A stretch of DNA of 64,000 nucleotides from an uncultured Acidobacteriaceae bacterium (GTDB taxonomy: Bacteria > Acidobacteriota > Terriglobia > Terriglobales > Acidobacteriaceae). The translations under genes were made by a program, and so were the position numbers. The stretch covers positions 1-64,000 of the forward strand of contig CAIKND010000128.1 in the NCBI GenBank assembly GCA_903828675.1, written 5' to 3'. The notes below the pieces were generated by a model, which searched no databases, was not told the DNA's origin, and saw only the letters and a list, made by a program, of their open reading frames with translations. Positions 40,301 through 47,228 of this stretch are shown in pieces. Within the stretch, counting starts at the first letter, position 1. Each line of letters starts with the position of its first letter.

Positions 40301-41419
40301 AATATGACAGCAACCACCAATTCGTGCATCGGATTGACCGGGCAGGGGGTCGTGGTGACTCCCGCGCCCGCATGTTTGACTTCGGGGCCATGCCCCTCAT
40401 TGGGAACAGTGTCGGTGAACTGGGCGCAGCTTTCGCTTTCAAACTTCGGACTGGAGGCGAATCGCACGACCTCGACGACGTTGGCGGGCACGAGTTGTCC
40501 CTACACGGGAGACTACATATGGGTCGATACGCCGGCGGCCGGGTCGACCATGGGTTACAGCTGCAGCTCCGCTTTGCTGTGGGTGGCGATGCCGAGCTAT
40601 CCCATCGGGAGCGCCCTGAGCGCGGTTCAAGTCAACGGCACGCCGGTGACACCCGCATCCGGTGCGGTAAACCTTGTAGCCGGGCCGGGAATCACACTGA
40701 CGCCCTCGGGAAATGCCGTGACAATCGCGGGCGCAGGAAGCAGCGTCGCGTCATTCCTGGGAGGGCTTGTCGAGAACTGCATGATGGGATCAAGCTCCGC
40801 CTTTACCTGCCTGGGAGACTATCTGACGCAGGTTCCTGGGGCCTCGGCGACGGGGTTTAACAATTCGCTGAGCGTTGCTCCGATGATGAGTTCGTCGGCC
40901 TCTGCGGCAGCAAGTGGAAGCGGTGCCGGATGGTTCGGGAGCAGCATTTATTACGATGGCCGCCAGCCCAAACTTACGTTTGGGGTGGCCTATAACCTGA
41001 CAACCGACTATTCTTCCAACGCACGTATCTGGCTTGGATTGACCGGCTGCAACTATGCGATGATGATGGCTTCGGATACGCCGTCATGCTCGTACGCGGC
41101 AATCCGTTATAGCACGGCCGCAGGTGATACCACTTACAAATGCGTTACCGACAATGGAAGTGGGGTGCCGACAATAACGCCGATCGGCATATCTCCATCA
41201 TCGTTTACAACCCAAGTTGCGCTGGAGCCGATGAGCATCAACATTGGGCCGGGTTCAGTGACGTGCAGCGTGAATGGCGCAGCGGCGACAAACACAACGA
41301 CGCTTCCCGCGTCGACAGCGACATTCGCGGATATTTTCGTCAACACCACGCTGACAACCACGGCCACGCACCTGCGGCTGAACGGCGTAAATGGCGTCTC
41401 GCAGAACGGGGCATTCTAG
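34394..41419 (+). CDS. Giant tail-spike-like pectate-lyase-fold protein with signal peptide
   Basis: A 2341-aa protein. Residues about 22-48 form a long hydrophobic export signal (LAVLVLMAIALLGMVLG, ending SSAQA). A beta-sandwich domain follows (50-130), then tail-fibre-type collar repeats: KAYVDQSISQL, and LQAADKHYVDATF with a LAGGNMTGAL unit. A pectate-lyase-3-like repeat begins near residue 290 (VKEFGAVCDGTIDDTNALQSAL) and leads into a long right-handed beta-helix. A Gly/Ser linker with the VPVTTGGTGATTAAGALASLGGA motif lies at about 1350-1420, and a second helix starts near 1500 (LNVLQFGMDETGTRDTSS). Fibre collars suggest a phage adhesin or depolymerase; the signal peptide points to export by the Sec route. 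It ends 12 nt before the terminase start. Confidence 0.8.
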   Translation: MKLTKSEWLLRGAGRRMGLLTNLAVLVLMAIALLGMVLGEMSSAQAVSTTTVQGTVYLANGQAGTGTLSVSWPGFTTANGKAIAAGRTTVTIAPDGFVSVNLTPNLGATPAGLYYTAIYHMSDGTTSTEYWVVPSAAQAVLGAVRAQVMPAAQAVQAVSKAYVDQSISQLTQSLLTASGGTLSGPLYLNADPTQPLQAADKHYVDATFSKAVPLAGGNMTGALQTPAVNGVQAPAAGSAQTTLQAAITAAGTTGAVEIPPTYTGTDGFTNPNGVRVTDLRTSGAQQAERSVKEFGAVCDGTIDDTNALQSALNYAQAHGVALTIPQGVCKTRSLNWHGESIGGLGKQVSALMGFPGQDVLATVADSGSLLSNTRIHDLTIYVDQSMDVSCSATQGRAAAGSCAVNRPLESNSIFSKGGSGLTGTLGTGAAWAVGNCAIAMPAATGAGGNGLRVAEIENVEIVATGTDPMAGQYAGAHSTHTCGMYLAQWPQWSEFRNIDIRGLNTGIAIPALAGTTPAGLNADSNRWQNITIQATHGFTAASGSNNVLDNVVTLVANSAATAEPPTGLVLDFAGTQQGWTVRNAVVLPAWNAVQPQMTVTAAGGAVTGVAVGAEHGLGFDPYGAQVPLKFSGSCTAAATANVNSDGSIRTINVTQGGVGCSATTTASVNVAGTWDTAAAVNLIGGQNMTFFAGNLLKGNGGYTVWNATGSASYGTQLDGGGGILPGGGTYTALVANSRLGSAYPVDQFPGADFGEKLQTCLGAVSTVYGGTCDARNFTGTLQMSSSLTISTGNTTIQLPCATIATANQIVVMAGTRNVTLRGCALRGGSAASGSQGGTVFQYSGTGAMVQVGDPTYAVDTQGFHMDNAVVNTTAATSASAQGLVAFRTQEMDLESLYFLGNSNQTGITLDGTGNYTGGTFFDNALSGFQIAVNGIGHQVTNSATTDWLNASTFVRLHINCPTSGGSPISGTYGINLAAGDGNTFTGGDVEGCSTALHLGANAQNNTIVGLRNENSTSQVVAEAGSQYNNWMTGGTMFTGKLTDNGTRNSFLDTFHRSFNGMNGDWYGSQQDATVTNHYRIGIGAGNERGLLDRYQTDFGYRWTMGLSDATGGEQFYAILDELNSVNRLSIGQYNDGQGSTNNQTVINAAGTGAVVLNGSNNAGTGGVVIGSGGASETTVATINNVGNAQFNGTLQVGGTSSLIGTPTVKNQANAEIDAILWAGLTASQKEAFSYKDWNGNSQWYMVKDASNNWALNSATGGLDSFKAYQSTNSGDTYVNASNASGVVRVNYETGAGTAFKVYGGGSSSLYASFTGTTSIQFPGLAASSGHNCLQVDNSGYVTNTGSACGSGSGGGSGTVNSGNTGQIAYYTGNGTTVGGVSAVPVTTGGTGATTAAGALASLGGAPLAGAAFTGTVRSPNLSGLHYVDGVNSWGATTTITAAYTDACTSGGTVEISQYYAGAETIPAGCALLGISSPVQSFPRVVDDRKTQTASIGRLNVLQFGMDETGTRDTSSELINGVISASLSPYSTTSPLCHPAYLPTGRYQIHEALIPATYNSCILLEGPDHQHGAEVFYGGAGGSGSYLVGFPGLSFGGIKDLTFFGVNPGSTVSTMAQNAVTVTQAGASEIDSGSVFSDFQIADFYGDAITVGQQASAGQITNGYFHNFRTDSLGGYFLRAWLTDTANGDPIHLYDYTEDNYISGSAAAYGISQGFIPGTGSTASSNGAGELFCSKCGGMSIHAEDARDEENLPTTNVGNGDQGRFFFNDDSANSTPAIVAQNISVAGNPNAPHPFVSTATGHVKAMLIGNNSFQNVSSIYKNRSTQQEYGDDMQAMATFWSFGRNAQGVQGYCMEGQCFDVIPRSTLTANYSPRQIGDWFFEHQTDFIPGTMGPYSVVVSPLSGRASLQPAQSITTAGTLSANANGGANLTGFNVAYVSSSSSLHLGDNLTILNAGSGGSGSTNVTVSCVNMTATTNSCIGLTGQGVVVTPAPACLTSGPCPSLGTVSVNWAQLSLSNFGLEANRTTSTTLAGTSCPYTGDYIWVDTPAAGSTMGYSCSSALLWVAMPSYPIGSALSAVQVNGTPVTPASGAVNLVAGPGITLTPSGNAVTIAGAGSSVASFLGGLVENCMMGSSSAFTCLGDYLTQVPGASATGFNNSLSVAPMMSSSASAAASGSGAGWFGSSIYYDGRQPKLTFGVAYNLTTDYSSNARIWLGLTGCNYAMMMASDTPSCSYAAIRYSTAAGDTTYKCVTDNGSGVPTITPIGISPSSFTTQVALEPMSINIGPGSVTCSVNGAAATNTTTLPASTATFADIFVNTTLTTTATHLRLNGVNGVSQNGAF

Positions 41420-41431
41420 GAGCGTCATCAA

Positions 41432-43153
41432 GTGGGTAAGCAAGGCCCAAGGTCGCAGGGACATGACCCGGGGGCGTTCAGCCGCATGGCTCCCGGCCGC
41501 GTTCGAAGCGGTAACCCGGTCGGGATGCTGGCCCATGCAGCGGGTAGCAATTCATATCAAAGGACAACGGGGACAAGCGATCGCACCGAGCGGAGCGACA
41601 GGGGGCTTGCGGAAGCTATGGGAGAAGAAGTTGGAACCCCGCAATTGGAACGAGATTTGCGTTTGAGCGATCTGGGTCCGGAGGAACTAGGGCGGCTTGG
41701 GAGGATCCTGGATCATCGTCCGGCGAGCCTGCGGGGACGAACTGTGGGCATGGAACTTGCCGAGAAGCTCTTGCAGGTAAGGACGCGGGAGGGCCGGACT
41801 GCGCCGCTCAAGGCCAATGTGGCGCAGCAGGCTTTCGAACGGCGACGGGGGGGACGGAACATTGTTCTGAAGGCGCGGCAGATGGGTTTGACGACGTGGG
41901 CTGCGGCGCGGTTTTTTTTGAAGACGATTACCATGCCGGGGACACTGACTCTGGAGGTGGCTCACACACAGGAGGCTGCCGAGGAGATCTTCCAGATTGT
42001 GCACAGGTTTCTGGACTGGCTGCCCGAGGAGCTTCGAGAGGGCCCACTGAGGACTTCTCGAACGAATGTGCGGCAAATCGTATTTCCGGAGTTGGATTCG
42101 CAGTACCGGGTGGTGTCGGCAGGAGATCGAAACGCAGGACGGGGATTGACGGTGCAGAATCTGCACTGTTCAGAACTGGCGCGGTGGCCGGGCGATCCAG
42201 CGGAGATACTGGCGGGACTGCGGGCATCGATGGCTCCGGGGGCAGAGCTGATTATGGAGTCGACGCCGGACGGGGTGGGCGGCTGCTTCCATAACGAGTG
42301 GCAAATGGCTGGCGAAACGGGGACGGTGCGGCATTTCTTTCCGTGGTGGATGGAATCCCGCTACCGGGCGGCAGCGGTGAATGAAACCAGCCTGACGGAC
42401 GAAGAGCATGACCTGATGGACCGGTACAAGTTGGACCTGGAACAGATCGGATACAGGCGGCGAATCCGGGCGGATTTTAGAGGGCTGGCGCGCCAGGAGT
42501 ATGCCGAAGACGAGGAGAACTGCTTCAGGGTCAGCGGAGATTCGGTGTTTGAACTGGACGCGATTGAGGCGCGGCTGGAGACGGTGCCGGAGCCGACGGA
42601 ACGGCTGCGGAACGGGGAACTCGATATATGGCTGCCTCCGTTGAAAGGCAAGGAATACCTGGTCGCCGTGGATCCGGCCGGGGGCGGAAGCGCGGGCGAC
42701 TATTCCGCGGCCCAGGTGCTGGAGATGGAGACGGGGATGCAATGCGCTGAGTTTGCCGGACACATGGGCGGTCTGGAACTTGCGAAGCTGGTGACGGAGT
42801 TGGCCGCGCGGTACAACCGGGCGTGGCTGGTGGTGGAACGGAACAATCACGGAAGCGGAGTGCTGGCGCACATCGAGACTTCGTGCAAAGGTGCGCGCGT
42901 GTACCAACAAGGGGGCCAGGCCGGGTGGCTGACTACCTCGCTGAGCCGTCCGGCGGTGCTGGGACGATTGGATGCGGCACTAGCGGAGGGGCCGGGGTGC
43001 TTTATGAGCAGACGGCTGTTGAGCGAGTGCAGGAGCTTTGTGCGGCTGCCGAACGGCCGAACGGGAGCTAGGGCGGGGACGCACGATGACCGGGTGATGG
43101 CGATGGCGATTGGGCTGGGGGCGAGAGCGGAGATTTTGGGTGGGAGCCGCTAG
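41432..43153 (+). CDS. Phage terminase large subunit
   Basis: Packaging motor of 573 aa. The ATPase domain shows a Walker A-like VLKARQMGLTT (about 144-154) and a Walker B region LTVQNLHCSELARW (about 240) with the catalytic Glu. The RNase H-like nuclease domain has its first acidic motif in VDPAGGGSAGDYSA (about 412) and the last in THDDRVMAMAIG (about 552). The GTG start at 41432 is supported by AGGAG overlapping the stop of the preceding gene; this adds an unusually long, low-similarity head of about 70 residues, and a later start is possible. All motifs are intact, so the motor may still work. Confidence 0.9.
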   Translation: MGKQGPRSQGHDPGAFSRMAPGRVRSGNPVGMLAHAAGSNSYQRTTGTSDRTERSDRGLAEAMGEEVGTPQLERDLRLSDLGPEELGRLGRILDHRPASLRGRTVGMELAEKLLQVRTREGRTAPLKANVAQQAFERRRGGRNIVLKARQMGLTTWAAARFFLKTITMPGTLTLEVAHTQEAAEEIFQIVHRFLDWLPEELREGPLRTSRTNVRQIVFPELDSQYRVVSAGDRNAGRGLTVQNLHCSELARWPGDPAEILAGLRASMAPGAELIMESTPDGVGGCFHNEWQMAGETGTVRHFFPWWMESRYRAAAVNETSLTDEEHDLMDRYKLDLEQIGYRRRIRADFRGLARQEYAEDEENCFRVSGDSVFELDAIEARLETVPEPTERLRNGELDIWLPPLKGKEYLVAVDPAGGGSAGDYSAAQVLEMETGMQCAEFAGHMGGLELAKLVTELAARYNRAWLVVERNNHGSGVLAHIETSCKGARVYQQGGQAGWLTTSLSRPAVLGRLDAALAEGPGCFMSRRLLSECRSFVRLPNGRTGARAGTHDDRVMAMAIGLGARAEILGGSR

Positions 43154-43162
43154 CTGCTCCTG

Positions 43163-43181
43163 CAGTGGACAGTGAACAGTG
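43163..43181. repeat. 7-nt short tandem repeat before the HipA-like gene
   Basis: CAGTGGA, CAGTGAA, CAGTG in direct tandem. It lies in the 88-nt gap between terminase and the HipA-like gene, on the left edge of the two-gene insert. Confidence 0.5.
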
Positions 43182-43241
43182 CTTTTCGGGCGGAGCGGCT
43201 AGAATTCAAATGAGAATCAAAGAACAAGCGGGGGCACAGGA

Positions 43242-44114
43242 TTGGCGGTTCTGGCGGTGCAGCAGATCCGGCGGATGCGGGGCGGCGCGCAGGGTCAGCT
43301 GATGCTGGGCGCGGACGGACACGTTTACGTTGTGAAGTTCCAGAACAACCCTCAACACATGAGGGTGCTCGCGAACGAACTGCTTGCTTCGCGCCTGGCG
43401 CTGGCTGCGGGGCTGACGGCGCCAGAAGTGGAGCTGGTGGAGGTTTCAAGCTGGCTGGTGGAGAATACGCAGGAACTGGAAATCGATCTGGGACGGACAA
43501 GGGTGAAATGCCAGCCCGGCCTGCAGTTCGGATCGCGGTTTGTAGGTGGGCTCATGCCAGGACAGGTGGTGGACTACCTACCCGAGGAACAACTGGCGGA
43601 GGTTAAGAATCTCGCCGAGTTCGCGGGGATCCTGGCACTGGACAAGTGGACCGGAAACGCCAACGGACGGCAGGCGGTGTTCACGCGCAAGCAGCGGGAG
43701 CGGCGGTACAAGGCCGTGTTTATCGATTACGGCTATTGCTTTCATGCTGGGGAGTGGCGGTTTGAGGATGCGCCGTTGCGCGGGGTCTATTACCGAAACG
43801 ACGTGTACCGGGAGATTACAGGGTGGGAGTCGTTCGAGCCTTGGCTTACACGGATGGAAACGATGGCGGAAGAGACGGTGTGGGCGGCCGCCAATGAGGT
43901 TCCACCCGAATGGTACGGCGGCGACCTTACTGAGATGGAAGCGCTGGTGGAGAAGCTGCTGGCGCGGCGAGGCCGTATCCGGGAATCGATCGAGATGTTT
44001 GGAAGATCGGATCGGAAGCCGTTTCCCAAATGGGGTGGCGGGGGAAAAGAAAGTGGAGAAGAGAGTTGGAAGGATGGAAGGTGGGGAACTAACATTGCGG
44101 GAAGAGTGAATTAG
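43242..44114 (+). CDS. HipA-like kinase family protein
   Basis: A 290-aa protein of the short HipA-related kinase family. Kinase-like landmarks are the nucleotide-binding lysine in HVYVVKFQNN, a catalytic-loop equivalent LALDKWTGNANGRQAVF (about 140-157) and a metal-binding AVFIDYGYCFHAGEW. In classical HipA the loop carries a catalytic Asp (NTDRH); here the corresponding position reads Asn (NANGRQ), which may be normal for this subfamily or mark a weak kinase. The start is uncertain: TTG at 43242 or GTG at 43257, neither with a good ribosome site. No HipB antitoxin is adjacent; the partner gene encodes DUF3037. It interrupts an otherwise structural phage operon. Confidence 0.78.
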   Translation: MAVLAVQQIRRMRGGAQGQLMLGADGHVYVVKFQNNPQHMRVLANELLASRLALAAGLTAPEVELVEVSSWLVENTQELEIDLGRTRVKCQPGLQFGSRFVGGLMPGQVVDYLPEEQLAEVKNLAEFAGILALDKWTGNANGRQAVFTRKQRERRYKAVFIDYGYCFHAGEWRFEDAPLRGVYYRNDVYREITGWESFEPWLTRMETMAEETVWAAANEVPPEWYGGDLTEMEALVEKLLARRGRIRESIEMFGRSDRKPFPKWGGGGKESGEESWKDGRWGTNIAGRVN

Positions 44115-44166
44115 AGGGAGGGCTTGGCGGACGCCTGGTGCAAAACAGTATGAGGGCGAAGATGTC

Positions 44167-45003
44167 ATGAGCGGCGGAAATCAGCGACGGGCATGCGAGT
44201 TTCAACTGCTCCGGTATGTACCGGATGCGGTGCGAAATGAGTATGTGCATATCGGGGTGATCCTGCGAGAGCAGGGCAGCCGCGAGGCCGCGGAGGTGCG
44301 CTTTACCCGCGACTGGCGCCGGGTGCGCTGCCTCGATCCGGAAGCTGACACGGCGCTGCTGGAGGGGATGGAGAGCGAGCTGCGCAAGCGATTCCAGGCT
44401 GAGCCGGACGGAAATCTGATGCGGCTGCTTAAAGAGTCGCTTTCTTTGAGCGTGCAGATGACGGAACCCAAGGCTTACCTGGCGGAGAGCCTTCCGGCTG
44501 GGATGGAAGAGCTAATGCGGCTGTATGTGGAGCCGCCGCCTCGCGAGAGGGTGCCACGGCTGAGCGGGCGGGCCGCTATCCAGGCAAGAATGCGGGCGGA
44601 GTTTGAACGGGCCGGTGTGTGGGAACTGATGAGGAAGCGGATTGCGGCTTCGGAATACACGCGGGCGGGCGATCCGCTGCGGATCGATGCGGGGTACAGG
44701 CCCAATGGGATCATTCGCATGTTTCATGCCGTCAGCCTCGAGCCGGGCGTGGAGATGGCCAAGGTGCTGGCGTTTTCCGCCGCCGGATTGCGGGCAGGCG
44801 TAGCGCGGGTGGAGAAGGCGGAGTTGGAGCTGACCGCGGTCATTGAGCCCGCAGCCAGACTGGGAGCAAGCGACGAGGAGCCGGAGCGCCTCGCCATGTA
44901 CCGCTTTGGCGTGGAGACGATGGAGGAGAACCAGATACGCGTGCTGACGACGTCTGACCTGGAACGGGTGGCGGAGACGGCGCGGCGGGAGCTGCGCGTG
45001 TGA
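44167..45003 (+). CDS. DUF3037 family protein
   Basis: A 278-aa protein whose first 110 residues carry the DUF3037 signature (FQLLRYVPDAVRNEYVHIGVIL, then VRFTRDWRRVRCLDPEAD). The C-terminal half is less conserved, with YRPNGIIRMFHAVSLE. DUF3037 genes are, to my knowledge, often found next to short HipA-like kinases, and this pair follows that habit. The molecular function is unknown; a substrate or regulator of the kinase is a reasonable guess only. The ATG at 44167 follows GAGGGCGAAG. It ends about 240 nt before the portal gene. Confidence 0.8.
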   Translation: MSGGNQRRACEFQLLRYVPDAVRNEYVHIGVILREQGSREAAEVRFTRDWRRVRCLDPEADTALLEGMESELRKRFQAEPDGNLMRLLKESLSLSVQMTEPKAYLAESLPAGMEELMRLYVEPPPRERVPRLSGRAAIQARMRAEFERAGVWELMRKRIAASEYTRAGDPLRIDAGYRPNGIIRMFHAVSLEPGVEMAKVLAFSAAGLRAGVARVEKAELELTAVIEPAARLGASDEEPERLAMYRFGVETMEENQIRVLTTSDLERVAETARRELRV

Positions 45004-45069
45004 GGACCGTTGCGAGCAGCCTTTTCTTCCGACTTAGCGTTTTTTGAAAATTAGTGAAAATGATTTGCA

Positions 45070-45075
45070 TATAAT
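45070..45075 (+). promoter_or_regulatory. Possible -10 element of a portal-gene promoter
   Basis: A perfect TATAAT within an A/T-rich stretch. The best -35 (TTGAAA, 45044-45049) is 20 nt away, longer than ideal, so the call is tentative. Confidence 0.35.
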
Positions 45076-45146
45076 TATTACAGTTTGCGGTAGTATTGAT
45101 TTTGTTGGGTAACAGATCAACGTTCGAAGCTACTGGTTATCTACAA

Positions 45147-45174
45147 ACTTATAACTGATAGCTGATAACTGGCG
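45147..45174. repeat. 7-nt short tandem repeat after the DUF3037 gene
   Basis: Four heptads in tandem: ACTTATA, ACTGATA, GCTGATA, ACTGGCG. It occupies the right edge of the HipA-DUF3037 insert, mirroring the heptad repeat on its left edge, although the words differ. Confidence 0.5.
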
Positions 45175-45182
45175 ATTCACGA

Positions 45183-45220
45183 GGCATGACCCCTTACCGG
45201 GTTGTGCCTTTTTGTTTTTT
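45183..45220 (+). terminator. Rho-independent terminator just before the portal gene
   Basis: GGCATGACCC pairs with GGGTTGTGCC (10 bp, two G-T pairs) around a 6-nt loop, followed by TTTTTGTTTTTT. It ends only 25 nt before the portal start codon, so it must either be read through or act as an attenuator. Confidence 0.75.
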
Positions 45221-45245
45221 GAGTAACTGAAGAAGGAAGGTGCGC

Positions 45246-46523
45246 GTGAGAGTAGGAGAGCAGTTGCGGGATATCTGGCGGCAGGCAACCGGGAGCGGAC
45301 GGGGAGCAGATGTGGCCGCAGGCGCAGCCAATTCGGCTGCAGAACGAAAGACGCTGGCACTGCCCTCGATTCTGAGTCCCGTTAATTTTCCGGGGCACTT
45401 GCTGCCCAAGCCGACGCCGTCTAACCTGCGACGTTTTGCGGAGACGCCGGTGGTGCGGAGAGCGATCAACGTAATCAAAGACCGGATCGCGTCCATGGAC
45501 TGGCAGGTGCGGGTGCGGCGCGGTGTGAAGGCTGGAGACCTGGAGCACGCGGAGAAGAAGCTACAGGCTCTGCGCAGAATGCTTGAAGAGCCGAACGCGG
45601 TGGACAGCTTTCGAACCTTGATTGAACAGGTGATCGAGGACGCACTGACAGGCGGGTTTGGCGCCATCGAGATGGAACCGACGGGCGACGAAGAGCGGCC
45701 GGCGATGTTGTGGGCAGTGGACGGCGCGTCTATCCGGATCAACGCACGATGGGACGGGCAGGCGGAGACAGCGCGCTATGCACAGGCACTGTCGGGGCAA
45801 CTGGACTCAAGCGCCGTGGAGTTGCTCGACAGCCAGCTGATGTATGTGCGCATGAATCCGCGCAGCTTTACTCCTTTCGGCCTGGGACCGCTGGAGGTTG
45901 CGTTCGAGACAGTCAACCAGTTCCTGAGCGCGCACCGGTTCGCGGGCAAGCTTGCTGCCAATGCAGTGGCGCAGTATGCACTGTGGCTGAACGAGGCCAC
46001 GCCGGCGCAGCATGACCGCCTCATTCGCTGGTGGCAGGACGAGATCGAGGGGACCGGAAGAGTGCCGCTGATCTCTACCGAGCAGAAGCCCGAGGTGCTG
46101 CGCTTTGCCCAGGGCACCGATGCGGATCTACGACTGGCCTGGCAGGAATTTCTGATCCGGATGGTGGCGAATGCATTTGGCTTGCCGCCGCTGATGCTTG
46201 GACTGGAAGCGGACGTCAACCAATCAACTGCCGGGGAGATGACCGACGAGGCCTTCCGCGGTGCGATCTCGCCGCTGGCGCTGCTGCTTGCCGGGCATAT
46301 CACGCGCGACCTATTCGGCAAGTGCATTGGATGGCGGGAGTTTGAATTTGTCTTCAACGAACTAAATGCGAGAGACGAGGAGACAGAGTTGGCAGTGCAG
46401 GTGCAGTTGTTGAAGGCCGGCGTGCTGACAGTGAACGAGGTAAGAGCAATGCGGGGCCTCGGTCCGTTGGGGCAGGACGGGTTGGCGCAGCTGTCAGGCG
46501 AAGCAATGGAACGGGCAGGTTAG
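45246..46523 (+). CDS. Phage portal protein
   Basis: A 425-aa portal subunit of the HK97-like portal family; twelve copies would form the DNA entry ring of the capsid. Recognisable segments are the N-terminal NLRRFAETPVVRRAINVIKDRIASM, the central AQYALWLNEATPAQHDRLIRWW, and the C-terminal NAFGLPPLMLGLEADVNQ followed by EMTDEAFRGAISPLA. Two GTG codons are in frame (45240 and 45246); AAGGAAG is well spaced for the second. The region downstream continues with protease and capsid genes in the standard phage order. Confidence 0.88.
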   Translation: MRVGEQLRDIWRQATGSGRGADVAAGAANSAAERKTLALPSILSPVNFPGHLLPKPTPSNLRRFAETPVVRRAINVIKDRIASMDWQVRVRRGVKAGDLEHAEKKLQALRRMLEEPNAVDSFRTLIEQVIEDALTGGFGAIEMEPTGDEERPAMLWAVDGASIRINARWDGQAETARYAQALSGQLDSSAVELLDSQLMYVRMNPRSFTPFGLGPLEVAFETVNQFLSAHRFAGKLAANAVAQYALWLNEATPAQHDRLIRWWQDEIEGTGRVPLISTEQKPEVLRFAQGTDADLRLAWQEFLIRMVANAFGLPPLMLGLEADVNQSTAGEMTDEAFRGAISPLALLLAGHITRDLFGKCIGWREFEFVFNELNARDEETELAVQVQLLKAGVLTVNEVRAMRGLGPLGQDGLAQLSGEAMERAG

Positions 46524-46596
46524 AGGAAATTGCTCCCGGCACGCTGCCGCGTGGTGTGCAGCAGACGGGCCAGGACTGCAGATGGGTGGAGAGCGG

Positions 46597-47097
46597 ATGC
46601 GATTGGAAGCGATGGCGGTAAAGATCCCTCATGTGGACGGGCACCCGAACCGGGTGGCGTTCGAGGGGGTATTGACGATAGTGAATGCGGCCAGTGACAA
46701 GGCTCCAGCCGGAGCTCGCGGGCATCGAGTGATATTGACACGCGAGGCTGCGGAAAAGGCGCTGCCCTCGCTGCTTGGCATGGCAGTAGATTACCGGCCG
46801 GGTTGGGATGGCCACGATGCGCGGCGCAAGATCGGCCTGTTGACCGAGGCAAACCTGATCGGGCAGCAGTTGGTGGTCGGCGGATATCTGTACGCCAGGG
46901 ATTTTCCAGAAGTGGCGACGGCAATCCAGGCGCAATCTGCCGAGGCTATGGGGATGAGTTATGAATTGGCCGATGCGCGGGTCGAAGATATGCGGGCCGA
47001 GGTATGGAAGTTGACCCGCGTAACATTCACCGGGGCAGCCATTCTGCTGAGGGACAAAGCGGCCTACCGGGGAACGAGCTTCCGCATGGCGAGTTAG
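46597..47097 (+). CDS. Probable prohead protease
   Basis: A 166-aa protein placed between portal and scaffold, the usual position of the capsid maturation protease. The strand-rich order VAFEGVLTIVN, VDYRPGWDGHDARRKIGLLTEA and AMGMSYELADARVE suits a small serine protease, with His in the second segment and Ser in the third as candidate catalytic residues. The stop region VWKLTRVTFTGAAIL also resembles such enzymes. The assignment rests mainly on position and these weak motifs. Start: ATG at 46597, after GGAGAG; an ATG at 46582 is also in frame. Confidence 0.6.
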   Translation: MRLEAMAVKIPHVDGHPNRVAFEGVLTIVNAASDKAPAGARGHRVILTREAAEKALPSLLGMAVDYRPGWDGHDARRKIGLLTEANLIGQQLVVGGYLYARDFPEVATAIQAQSAEAMGMSYELADARVEDMRAEVWKLTRVTFTGAAILLRDKAAYRGTSFRMAS

Positions 47098-47126
47098 CGG
47101 AGATTACTGAGTTAACGGAGTTAGCG
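47091..47126. repeat. 9-nt tandem repeat at the end of the protease gene
   Basis: Four units in a row: GAGTTAGCG, GAGATTACT, GAGTTAACG, GAGTTAGCG. The first unit contains the stop codon of the protease gene. It lies just before the terminator at 47131. Confidence 0.55.
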
Positions 47127-47130
47127 CACA

Positions 47131-47155
47131 GGTTCCGCCATGCGGGGCCTTTTTT
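47131..47155 (+). terminator. Rho-independent terminator between protease and scaffold genes
   Basis: GGTTCCGC and GCGGGGCC (two G-T pairs) form an 8-bp stem with a CAT loop, followed by six T residues. It lies inside the structural gene series. Confidence 0.65.
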
Positions 47156-47228
47156 ATTGGCAAGCTAGGGAGTTACCACGTTAGCTCGCTCCATATGCGA
47201 CATTCACAGCACAAAGGAAGGGACATAC

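Noticed and set aside
43163-47126. Short tandem repeats as a CRISPR array
   Set aside because: Units are 7-9 nt without spacers, and no cas gene is present.
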